Shown: in pieces, positions 1 to 5,948 of the stretch
Numbering within the stretch: the first letter of the stretch is position 1
Layout of the letters: every line of letters begins with the position of its first letter
DNA from: Calditrichia bacterium
Lineage (GTDB): Bacteria > Calditrichota > Calditrichia > Calditrichales > Calditrichaceae
Reading direction: 5' to 3'
NCBI GenBank assembly: GCA_027039465.1
Contig: JALWEA010000478.1
Span: 1-8,168, forward strand
DNA length: 8,168 bases
Translations under genes and position numbers: made by a program
The notes under the pieces: model-generated
Databases searched by the model: none
Seen by the model: the letters and a program-made list of their open reading frames with translations, nothing else
What the model was told of the DNA's origin: nothing

Positions 1-645
1 GATCGAAAATTTATTCAAGAACATTTCCAAAAAGGTCGACTATATTTGGATAAGAATCAGTTTACGCAAGCGTTAATGGAATTTAATCTGGCATTGGAGC
101 GTGCGCCGAATGATCAAACCATTCTCAATGCCATCAAAACCACCAAACGAAGGTTAAACGAAGAGCTTAATCGTTTGGTGACGCAAATCCGCAAACAATT
201 TCAGCAGGGGAATTATTCGGAAGCATTGCGGTTGGTCGGCGAAGCGCGTTTGTTGGGTGGCGATAATGCTCAGCTCCAAAAAGAAATTGACACTTTGGCC
301 CAACGTATTAAATTACAGGAAACAATTCAGAGAGGTCTCGGCTTCTTTGAAGTGGGTGAATATGACCGGGCATTGAAGGTCTTTGAGCAGGCTTTGAAAA
401 TCAATCCCAACAACCAGTTGGTACGTCAATATTATGAAAAAGCCAAGATCGAAAGTAAGAGTACCAACGAAAAGATGGATCCCGCTACGGAACGCAAATT
501 TTTGCAGGGTGTGGACAAGTTCGTAAAAGGTCAATATCAGGAGGCCATTGATATTTGGCAGGAAATTCTGAAAGATCATCCGTACAATAAGAAAGTGCTG
601 ACGGCCATCGAGAATGCCAGAGAGCGTTTACGGAAGAGTAAATAA
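1..645 (+). CDS. TPR-repeat protein, 5' end outside window
   Basis: The reading frame is open from base 1, so the gene starts upstream; the TTG at 46 lies inside a TPR helix and is not the start. The visible 214 residues form about four tetratricopeptide-like units, each with the small/large residue pattern and a G-x-Y/F-x-x-A-L core: around bases 10-130, 170-290, 310-440 and 480-640. The last unit (KGQYQEAIDIWQEIL, then DHPYNKK) is a textbook TPR followed by a basic tail. No signal peptide or catalytic domain can be judged because the N-terminus is missing. TPRs are protein-interaction scaffolds. The stop lies 15 bases before the signalling gene at 661, so the two are probably co-transcribed, and this protein might be a scaffold or output partner of that system (inference). 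TPR assignment is firm; the function is unknown. Confidence 0.85.
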   Translation, partial: DRKFIQEHFQKGRLYLDKNQFTQALMEFNLALERAPNDQTILNAIKTTKRRLNEELNRLVTQIRKQFQQGNYSEALRLVGEARLLGGDNAQLQKEIDTLAQRIKLQETIQRGLGFFEVGEYDRALKVFEQALKINPNNQLVRQYYEKAKIESKSTNEKMDPATERKFLQGVDKFVKGQYQEAIDIWQEILKDHPYNKKVLTAIENARERLRKSK

Positions 646-660
646 ACACGGATTACTTAA

Positions 661-3600
661 ATGTTTAAAAACGTTCGAAAAGAAGAAATTACCATTCCCG
701 CTCAAATGAGCTACCTGATTCAGGTACGTGAATTTATCGAGCGGATCGGTAAACGATACAAATTTGACGATAAGATCATTAATTCTTTCAAACTGGTTGT
801 TGACGAAGCCTGTACCAATATCATTCGCCACGGATATAGGGATATCAAGAATGGTGAAATCACCCTTAAAGCGATCATTCGTCGTCTTAGTTTAACCATT
901 ATCATTATTGATCAAGGTTCCAGTTACGATCCCCGTCAGGCCAATACACCCGATTTGGAAAAATACATCAATATCGGGAAAAAAGGCGGCCTTGGTATTT
1001 TAATGATGCGCAAGTTGATGGATGATATGCAATATGCGGTCACGGAACGGGGTAATGAGCTTCGTCTGACCAAATATCGTGAAGTTAGCCATGAGCCGAA
1101 ACTTTTGCAAAAATGGAATGCACTTAATTTAAAAACCAAATATTCCATCTTTGCCAGTTTGATTTTTACACTTTTGGTTATTTTTATTTTCTTGCCCATT
1201 TACATGCAGAGTGCCCAATCCATTCGCAAAATGGTTTTTAGTGTATCGGCCGCTGCCGGGGAATCGCTTGCCGGAAATATTGTGGATGATTTATTGAATG
1301 AAAACACCGCATTGTTATTTGAAAAAGCTTATAAAGTTCGCATGAATCATCCGGAATATATTAAAGAAGTTTTCGTCACCGATCGCAATAATAACATTTT
1401 GGCCTGGAGCCGACCGGAAGTTACCTATCCGTTTACACGTTTTGAATTCAAACAGATCGGAAGCAAAGCGGATACCCTGCAAAATTCATTAATTCGCCAT
1501 TATGCCGTTAACGACACATTAACGGTCTTCGATCTTTCCACGCCGGTTGTCATGGCCAGCGGCCCAAAATTGGGTGAAGTGCACGTTTGGGTTAATGAGC
1601 AGACCATCCATGATTTAATAAATCAGCGTAAGTTGCGGCTGATCATTTATTTCTTATTAATTCTTATTTTGGGCTACATACCGTTGTTCTTGCTCATCCA
1701 CCGCATTTTGCAACCATTTCATAGTTTGGCCGATTGGGTGCGACAGGTTGTGCATGGTAAGGTAGATCAGGATGAAATTGACATTGACGCCTCGGATGAG
1801 ATCGGTGAGATTGCTCAAGCCTTCAATGAAATGACCCACAAATTCCGTGAAGCGCAAGTTACCTTGGTGGAACAGCAAAAACTGCAAAAAGAGTTACAGG
1901 TGGCGCAGGAAATTCAGCAAATGCTTTTGCCGAGTGATTTCCCCAAGGTGGAAGGTTATGATATTGCATCTTATTACGAAGCGGCCAAAGAAGTCGGTGG
2001 CGATTTGTTCGATTTTGTGGAAGTGGACGATGATACCATCGGAATCTGCGTGGCGGATGTCTCCGGTAAAGGGGTTCCCGGTTCCATGATTATGACCATG
2101 ATCCGAACGGCTTTGCGTTTGGAGTCGCGCGGCAATAAAAATCCGGCGGAAGTGCTTTCCAAAGTGAATGAATTTGTGGCGGACGATATGAAACGCGGCA
2201 TGTTTGTAACCATGTTTTACGTCGTTTTGGATTCCCGCAACAGAGAAATTCACTTTGCCAGCGCCGGGCATAATCCGATGATTTTATATCGCAATTCCAC
2301 CAAGCAAACTTATTATTTAAATCCGCCTGGCTTTCCCGTAGGTATTCAATTACCGGATATGAGTTTGTTTGCCCGAACGATTAAAACCGAATCCATTCGT
2401 TTACGCGAAGATGATATCCTAGTGCTTTACACGGATGGTGTAACGGAAGCCATGAACCGCAAGCGTGAATTGTACCGCGAAGAGCGTTTTTTGGATTCCA
2501 TTCGACGGAACGCGCATTTGAGCGTGGGAGAATTCATAAAAACCATCAATGCCGAGTTGAAGCAATTTACGGGCGGAGCTCCGCAAAACGATGATATTAC
2601 GGTTGTGGCCATCCGCGAAAAAATGATGCCTAGCGATGTTATCATTAGAACGCAGGAAGAACTCCAACGACTCATTGAATCCGGCGTAAAAGTAAAAGAT
2701 GCCTTAGAACAATTGAAAGTTTCGCCGCATCACTATTACAAATACAAACAGATTATCGAACGAAAAGGCATGGCCGGATTCAAAGATTTCCTGTCGGAAA
2801 TGGATCCCATCGAAAAGAAGCATCTGAGTATTGAAGTTAAAACCAAGATATACGATGTGATTCGTAAACATCCGGAATATGGCCCGCGCATGATTGCTTA
2901 TGAGTTGCGCAAAGATGAGTATGGCAATATCCGTGTGGATCCCGATCGAATTTATGACGAACTGATAAAGATGCGGTTGAATACGGAAGAGCGGCGGCGT
3001 CAATGGATTGAAAAAGGCGGTACCCGTCCTTTAAAGCAGCCCGGAACGCCTTTATTAACACTCGACGGCAAAGTGATTTTAAATTTCGAATCTTCCAAGC
3101 AGGAAATTGAAAAAAGGCGGGGCAAAACAACCATACCCGGTGTGGCTCCTTCTCCGAAACCGGAAGAAACCAAACGAACGGTTCGCATGTTCGGCCCGGA
3201 AGAAACGAAAAAAGAAGAAAAAGGGCAAATAATTACCCAAACCGGTAAGCCCTATCAACCGAAGGCCAAACCTGCCCCGGAGAAGGCAGAAAAGCCTGAA
3301 AAACCTGAGAAAAAAGAAGAAGCCAAGGAAGCTCCTGCTGCCGATATTCGGAAACCGCAAGAGAAAGAGACGAAAAAACCGGAGCCCGAATCGGTTGAGG
3401 CGGCAAAAGAAGCTGAAACGAAGGAACGCACAATTTTAGGCCTTTCATATTCACCGGAAGAATTAAAGGAAAAGTTAGCGCGCGATTTTAATCCTGAAAT
3501 AAATCAAAATTTTCTTAAATTAGTGGATGATGACCTAAGGCAAATAAAGCAGTTGCTTCAATCGGTAAATGTTGGCGATGATTATCCCAAAACGATCAAG

Positions 3601-3975
3601 AAAATTAACATTTTACTAAAAATAATTACAACTCATCCGAGACTAAAGGAAGACGATTTAATAGGAATGCGCCAATTTTTTACGGAAATGCATAATCTTT
3701 TTTCATTCTACAAGTTAAAAATAAATGAGTTAGAACCGAAAATAATTGTGCAAGGCTGTAAAGATGTGTTGAAATATCTCGAAAATAGCGATATATTTAA
3801 AACTTATGATGATTTATTGGAAGCGATTAACGCCGTCGGATTTCAACACTTCCAAGTTTCAAAATCGTTTCAGGTGGCACGGGGTTCCGGTGCCAGTCAA
3901 ATTGACAAGATTCGGGAACAATTAAAGAAAAAGAAAATTCTGTCGGACGATGCGTTCATTGAACCGCGTTCGTAA
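661..3975 (+). CDS. Membrane RsbW-type kinase / RsbU-type phosphatase fusion with transposase-like HTH extension
   Basis: 1104 residues, ATG start, only a weak GGA upstream. Domains in order. Residues 1-140: HATPase_c_2 (RsbW/SpoIIAB type) with N-box E49/N53, D84-x-G86 and the glycine lid 109-113. 161-181: membrane helix. 182-324: periplasmic region, Cache-like (EVFVTDRNNNILAWS; later LGEVHVWV). 325-347: second membrane helix. 348-401: HAMP with P352 and the DEIGEIAQAFNEM box. 400-425: coiled-coil linker. 430-655: SpoIIE/PP2C serine phosphatase with likely metal ligands D448, D466, D592 and D644/D645. 660-712: HTH resembling IS481/IS3 transposases. 722-785: HTH_21-like winged helix. 786-920: Lys/Glu/Pro-rich linker. 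921-1104: unrecognised helical domain. By family knowledge the kinase phosphorylates and the phosphatase dephosphorylates a STAS protein; the likely substrate is the next gene. A periplasmic signal probably controls the phosphatase through HAMP. Domain calls for kinase, HAMP and phosphatase are strong; Cache and HTH calls rest on motif reading. Confidence 0.93.
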   Translation: MFKNVRKEEITIPAQMSYLIQVREFIERIGKRYKFDDKIINSFKLVVDEACTNIIRHGYRDIKNGEITLKAIIRRLSLTIIIIDQGSSYDPRQANTPDLEKYINIGKKGGLGILMMRKLMDDMQYAVTERGNELRLTKYREVSHEPKLLQKWNALNLKTKYSIFASLIFTLLVIFIFLPIYMQSAQSIRKMVFSVSAAAGESLAGNIVDDLLNENTALLFEKAYKVRMNHPEYIKEVFVTDRNNNILAWSRPEVTYPFTRFEFKQIGSKADTLQNSLIRHYAVNDTLTVFDLSTPVVMASGPKLGEVHVWVNEQTIHDLINQRKLRLIIYFLLILILGYIPLFLLIHRILQPFHSLADWVRQVVHGKVDQDEIDIDASDEIGEIAQAFNEMTHKFREAQVTLVEQQKLQKELQVAQEIQQMLLPSDFPKVEGYDIASYYEAAKEVGGDLFDFVEVDDDTIGICVADVSGKGVPGSMIMTMIRTALRLESRGNKNPAEVLSKVNEFVADDMKRGMFVTMFYVVLDSRNREIHFASAGHNPMILYRNSTKQTYYLNPPGFPVGIQLPDMSLFARTIKTESIRLREDDILVLYTDGVTEAMNRKRELYREERFLDSIRRNAHLSVGEFIKTINAELKQFTGGAPQNDDITVVAIREKMMPSDVIIRTQEELQRLIESGVKVKDALEQLKVSPHHYYKYKQIIERKGMAGFKDFLSEMDPIEKKHLSIEVKTKIYDVIRKHPEYGPRMIAYELRKDEYGNIRVDPDRIYDELIKMRLNTEERRRQWIEKGGTRPLKQPGTPLLTLDGKVILNFESSKQEIEKRRGKTTIPGVAPSPKPEETKRTVRMFGPEETKKEEKGQIITQTGKPYQPKAKPAPEKAEKPEKPEKKEEAKEAPAADIRKPQEKETKKPEPESVEAAKEAETKERTILGLSYSPEELKEKLARDFNPEINQNFLKLVDDDLRQIKQLLQSVNVGDDYPKTIKKINILLKIITTHPRLKEDDLIGMRQFFTEMHNLFSFYKLKINELEPKIIVQGCKDVLKYLENSDIFKTYDDLLEAINAVGFQHFQVSKSFQVARGSGASQIDKIREQLKKKKILSDDAFIEPRS
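2638..2796 (+). other. Transposase-type HTH, module 1 (within the 661-3975 protein)
   Basis: Residues about 660-712. A helix-turn-helix pattern: VKVKDALEQLKVSPHHYYKY, followed by a helix and the Gly turn in ERKGMAGFKDF. This matches the consensus style of the first HTH in IS481/IS3-like transposases (a 'v-S-x-x-t-y-Y-r-W-x-x-r-y-x-x-x-G-l-x-G-l' pattern). It follows directly on the last phosphatase motif (NDDITVVAI). The match is by eye; no profile search was possible. Confidence 0.6.
2842..3006 (+). other. HTH_21-like winged helix, copy A (within the 661-3975 protein)
   Basis: Residues 728-782. Hallmarks are KHPEYGPRMIAYEL (the HPxYGxRRI-x-x-EL box of IS3/IS481 transposases), a wing with YGN, a recognition-helix segment RVDPDRIYDELIKM, and a closing LNTEERRR. 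The copy at 4535-4699 aligns to it without gaps over 55 residues with 20 identities, including P-x-YG, I-x-x-EL, YGN, LN and RR. The transposase DDE core that normally follows is absent; a charged linker comes next. Confidence 0.7.
3421..3972 (+). other. Unrecognised C-terminal helical domain of the signalling protein
   Basis: Residues 921-1104. It is predicted by eye to be mostly helical (repeating hydrophobic spacing, for example DDLRQIKQLLQSV and TIKKINILLKIITTHP). It is joined by a 135-residue Lys/Glu/Pro-rich linker, which suggests an independently folding unit. I recognise no family. Its DNA is clearly richer in A+T than the rest of the gene: by hand count about 30%, 38% and 25% GC in the three 60-base lines from 3481, with frequent ATA and CTA codons. 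Confidence 0.6.
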
Positions 3976-3998
3976 GCAATAGTGCCTATTCCCTTATT

Positions 3999-4005
3999 AG
4001 GAGGA
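3999..4005 (+). promoter_or_regulatory. Strong ribosome binding site for the STAS gene
   Basis: AGGAGGA lies four bases before the ATG at 4010. It is the only near-perfect Shine-Dalgarno in the window; the other genes have weak or no matches. This suggests the STAS protein is made in excess of the large membrane enzyme, as suits a switch protein titrated by its kinase. Confidence 0.85.
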
Positions 4006-4009
4006 TTCA

Positions 4010-4717
4010 ATGGAGGGTATTCAAGTATCAACGGAAATCGCCGGAAGTCGAAATCACATTTCGATTATTAAGGTGGGCGGTTATATTGACACGACTACCG
4101 CATCGGAATTGGAGCGTGCTCTGGATTCTTTGTTGAAGCAAGGTCGTTTTAATATAATCGTTGATCTTGGGAACGTTGATTACATCAGTAGCGCAGGTTG
4201 GGGCATTTTTATCAGTGAAATCAAATCCATTCGTGAAAACGGGGGCGATTTAAAACTTGTCAGAATGGTGCCGGATGTCTATGAAATTTTTGAGCTGCTT
4301 GAATTTCATCATATTCTGGATGTCTATGACTCGGTGGATGAGGCCATCAATAAATTTGAAATGGCGGAATCGACCGGTGCCAGTGTGCGGCCGAAAATGC
4401 CTCCTAAAAAGGAAGAACCGGCAACTGCCCCCAAAGCAAGCGAAGCTCCGATTAGCAATGAGCCCAATGTTGCCACTGCTTCTCAAAAAGCTACAACGGA
4501 AGAGAATGTGAACCCGGCAAACTTAAGCTTGGAAGATAAGATTAAAATGATAATCAAGGAAAATCCGAGCTATGGATCTTATCGAATCAAAAAAGAGTTA
4601 AATACGCCGAAATACGGTAATACCAAAGTAAGCTGGTTTAAAGTGCGCTCGATTTTGGCTAAGTTGAATTTGAATTCAAAATCGCGCCGTTTTCAATTTG
4701 CTATGAGTTCCAATTAA
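4010..4717 (+). CDS. STAS anti-sigma-factor-antagonist-like protein with C-terminal HTH_21-like domain
   Basis: 235 residues, start fixed by the AGGAGGA site. Residues 5-117 form a STAS domain of the RsbV/SpoIIAA type: IIKVGGYIDTTTASELERAL, then IIVDLGNVDYISSAGWGIFI, then LKLVRMVPDVYEIFELLEF. The phosphorylation loop is ISSAGWG, so Ser60 or Ser61 is the likely target; Ser60 occupies the position of RsbV Ser56 if the Gly residues are aligned. Residues 118-172 are a Pro/Ala/Lys/Glu-rich linker. Residues 173-230 repeat the winged-helix domain found in the preceding protein (NPSYGSYRIKKEL, YGNTKVSWFKVRSILAKLNL, RR). Ordinary antagonists are about 100-120 residues and end after STAS, so the fusion is unusual. 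By context the upstream kinase/phosphatase controls its phosphorylation (inference). Whether the winged helix binds DNA or protein is unknown. Confidence 0.92.
   Translation: MEGIQVSTEIAGSRNHISIIKVGGYIDTTTASELERALDSLLKQGRFNIIVDLGNVDYISSAGWGIFISEIKSIRENGGDLKLVRMVPDVYEIFELLEFHHILDVYDSVDEAINKFEMAESTGASVRPKMPPKKEEPATAPKASEAPISNEPNVATASQKATTEENVNPANLSLEDKIKMIIKENPSYGSYRIKKELNTPKYGNTKVSWFKVRSILAKLNLNSKSRRFQFAMSSN
4535..4699 (+). other. HTH_21-like winged helix, copy B (within the STAS protein)
   Basis: Residues 176-230, gaplessly alignable with residues 728-782 of the preceding protein (20 of 55 identical). The first HTH module seen in that protein is missing here, so only the second transposase-like module is shared. 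It is followed by a short five-residue tail, with no DDE nuclease region. Confidence 0.7.
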
Positions 4718-4732
4718 CAAGGATTGATTTTA

Positions 4733-5233
4733 ATGCATTCTACTTTAGTAATTTTCTTGGTGACCTTTGTGTCCGCCTCGGCTGTTTCTAATTTTTTCGG
4801 TGCTCCCGGAAACCTGCTGATTGCCATTGGGAGCTTTTTCTATGCTTTAACTACAGGGTTCGAACAACTTTCTTTATCGTTTGTTTTAACGCTTATTGCG
4901 GTCATGCTGTTGTTCGAAATCCTTGAATTTATTTTAATTTCGGTTACGGCCAAACATTACGGCACTTCTCGTTGGGGAATTGCCGGTGCCATTATAGGCG
5001 GTATTTTAGGCGCTTTTTCCGGAGCCTTTTTTACGCCGCTGTTGGGCGCCATCTTAGGATCTCTTGTGGGCGTGTTCTTGGGCGCCTTTGTTATTGAAAT
5101 GACACGCAAACCGAATATCGGTCACGGATTGCGAGCCGGATACGGTGCATTTGTCGGCCGGGTTGGCGGATTAAGTATTAAAGTGATCGGTTCCATTACC
5201 CTTGCGGTTATGATTGTCAATCACTTAATATAA
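4733..5233 (+). CDS. DUF456 family membrane protein
   Basis: 166 residues from the ATG at 4733; an AAGGA at 4719-4723 sits nine bases upstream, which favours this over the in-frame TTG at 4724. About five to six hydrophobic segments (roughly residues 4-20, 26-43, 50-72, 82-98, 103-121, 147-163). The family signature is the KHYGTSRWGIAGAIIGGILG stretch (74-93) followed by a Gly-rich pair of helices (TPLLGAILGSLVGVFLGAFV) and an acidic IEMTR end. DUF456 proteins are integral inner-membrane proteins of unknown function. It is the last gene before the terminator at 5265 and starts 15 bases after the STAS gene, so it is likely co-transcribed with the signalling pair; a functional link is not shown. 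Confidence 0.85.
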   Translation: MHSTLVIFLVTFVSASAVSNFFGAPGNLLIAIGSFFYALTTGFEQLSLSFVLTLIAVMLLFEILEFILISVTAKHYGTSRWGIAGAIIGGILGAFSGAFFTPLLGAILGSLVGVFLGAFVIEMTRKPNIGHGLRAGYGAFVGRVGGLSIKVIGSITLAVMIVNHLI

Positions 5234-5235
5234 TC

Positions 5236-5264
5236 TTGTTAAATATCTAATTTTCTGTTATTTT
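5236..5264 (+). promoter_or_regulatory. Possible sigma-70-like promoter for the DUF4159 gene
   Basis: TTGTTA (5236-5241) and TATTTT (5259-5264) are separated by 17 bases; each matches four of six consensus positions. Transcription would start near 5271, within the terminator stem, giving a leader of about 30 bases. In this AT-rich stretch such matches arise easily by chance, so this is tentative. Confidence 0.3.
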
Positions 5265-5299
5265 ATCCCGAAGTGTCAGACACATTTCGGGATTTTTTT
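5265..5299 (+). terminator. Rho-independent terminator after the DUF456 gene
   Basis: Stem ATCCCGAA (5265-5272) pairs with TTCGGGAT (5286-5293). An inner GTGT (5273-5276) pairs with ACAC (5280-5283) around a CAG loop, with a two-base bulge (AT, 5284-5285). Seven Ts follow at 5293-5299. It closes the first operon. The start codon of the next gene begins at the very next base. Confidence 0.88.
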
Positions 5300-5944
5300 A
5301 TGGTGAAAAAGATTTTCTTTTTAATATTAATTGTCGGCTTTGCCACGGCTCAGCCTCTGGTGCCCGAACGCATCCATTATTCGGGTGGCGGTGACTGGTA
5401 CGGCAATAAGACGACCTGGCGCAATATTCTCCATCGCGTCAAACAGGTGTTTGATTTGAATGTCGGTGAGCGGGAAGTGGCCCACCGGATTACAGATCCC
5501 GAATTTTTAAAATATCCGATCGCTTACATCTCCGGACACGGTAATATTTATTTTTCGCCTCAGGAAGTAAAAATTCTGCGTCGCTATTTAATTTCCGGCG
5601 GATTTCTGTATGCGGATGACGATTTCGGCATGGATCCGTCTTTTCGCAGAGAGATGAAAAAAGTCTTTCCCGAATTAAAATTTGTCGAACTTCCTTTTTC
5701 CCATCCCATTTATCATATTTACTATCAATTCGATCACGGATTGCCCAAAGTACACGAACATTACGGCGGGCCTCCGAAAGGATTCGGTTTGATTTATCAG
5801 GGGCGGCTTGTGTGTTTTTACAGTTGGAATACCGACATCAGCGACGGGTGCGAAGATGCCGAAATTCACGGCGATCCTCCGGAAATTCGGGAGCAGGCCT
5901 TGCGAATGGCGGTGAACATTTTTCTTTACGCGGTGTTAAATTAA
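5300..5944 (+). CDS. Secreted DUF4159 domain protein
   Basis: 214 residues from the ATG at 5300. This start gives a clean signal peptide (MVKKIFFLILIVGFATA, likely cut after Ala17), whereas the in-frame GTG at 5273 lies inside the terminator stem and would place nine polar residues before it. The mature protein is nearly all DUF4159: RIHYSGGGDWYGN (25-36), ISGHGNIYFS (77-86), ISGGFLYADDDFGMDPSFRREM (98-119), LPKVHEHYGG (148-157) and the C-terminal EIHGDPPEIREQALRMAVN. The fold is thought to resemble class I glutamine amidotransferase-like domains, but I see no basis for assigning a reaction. DUF4159 genes are often near MoxR/DUF58/von Willebrand-type clusters (recalled, not visible here). No good Shine-Dalgarno precedes the ATG. 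The next gene starts four bases after its stop. Confidence 0.9.
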   Translation: MVKKIFFLILIVGFATAQPLVPERIHYSGGGDWYGNKTTWRNILHRVKQVFDLNVGEREVAHRITDPEFLKYPIAYISGHGNIYFSPQEVKILRRYLISGGFLYADDDFGMDPSFRREMKKVFPELKFVELPFSHPIYHIYYQFDHGLPKVHEHYGGPPKGFGLIYQGRLVCFYSWNTDISDGCEDAEIHGDPPEIREQALRMAVNIFLYAVLN

Positions 5945-5948
5945 AGTC

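Noticed and set aside
46..48. TTG at 46 as the start of the first gene
   Set aside because: The frame is open to base 1 and the residues before it complete the first helix of a TPR, so the gene begins upstream.
1894..2271. Minus-strand open frame of 125 codons opposite the phosphatase domain
   Set aside because: It lies entirely opposite conserved PP2C motifs and has no recognisable domain; it is a shadow of the coding strand. The same holds for 5958-6329 and 7816-8127 opposite the DUF4175-like gene.
3079..3360. Phe/Arg-rich minus-strand frame
   Set aside because: It is the complement of the Lys/Glu/Pro-rich linker; its odd composition follows from the AAA/GAA codons on the coding strand.
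3978..3990. Small inverted repeat AATAG-tgc-CTATT between the two signalling genes
   Set aside because: Only five AT-rich base pairs and no T-tract; too weak for a terminator or operator claim.
2638..4717. An insertion sequence or broken transposase in this region
   Set aside because: The HTH segments are in frame within intact signalling genes, no DDE core or terminal inverted repeats are seen, and the two copies are diverged in a way that suggests maintained domains.
4724..4732. TTG at 4724 as the start of the DUF456 gene
   Set aside because: It is directly next to the AAGGA site, leaving no spacing; the ATG at 4733 has proper spacing.
5273..5299. GTG at 5273 as the start of the DUF4159 gene
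   Set aside because: It lies inside the terminator stem and would add nine polar residues before an otherwise perfect signal peptide starting at the ATG at 5300.
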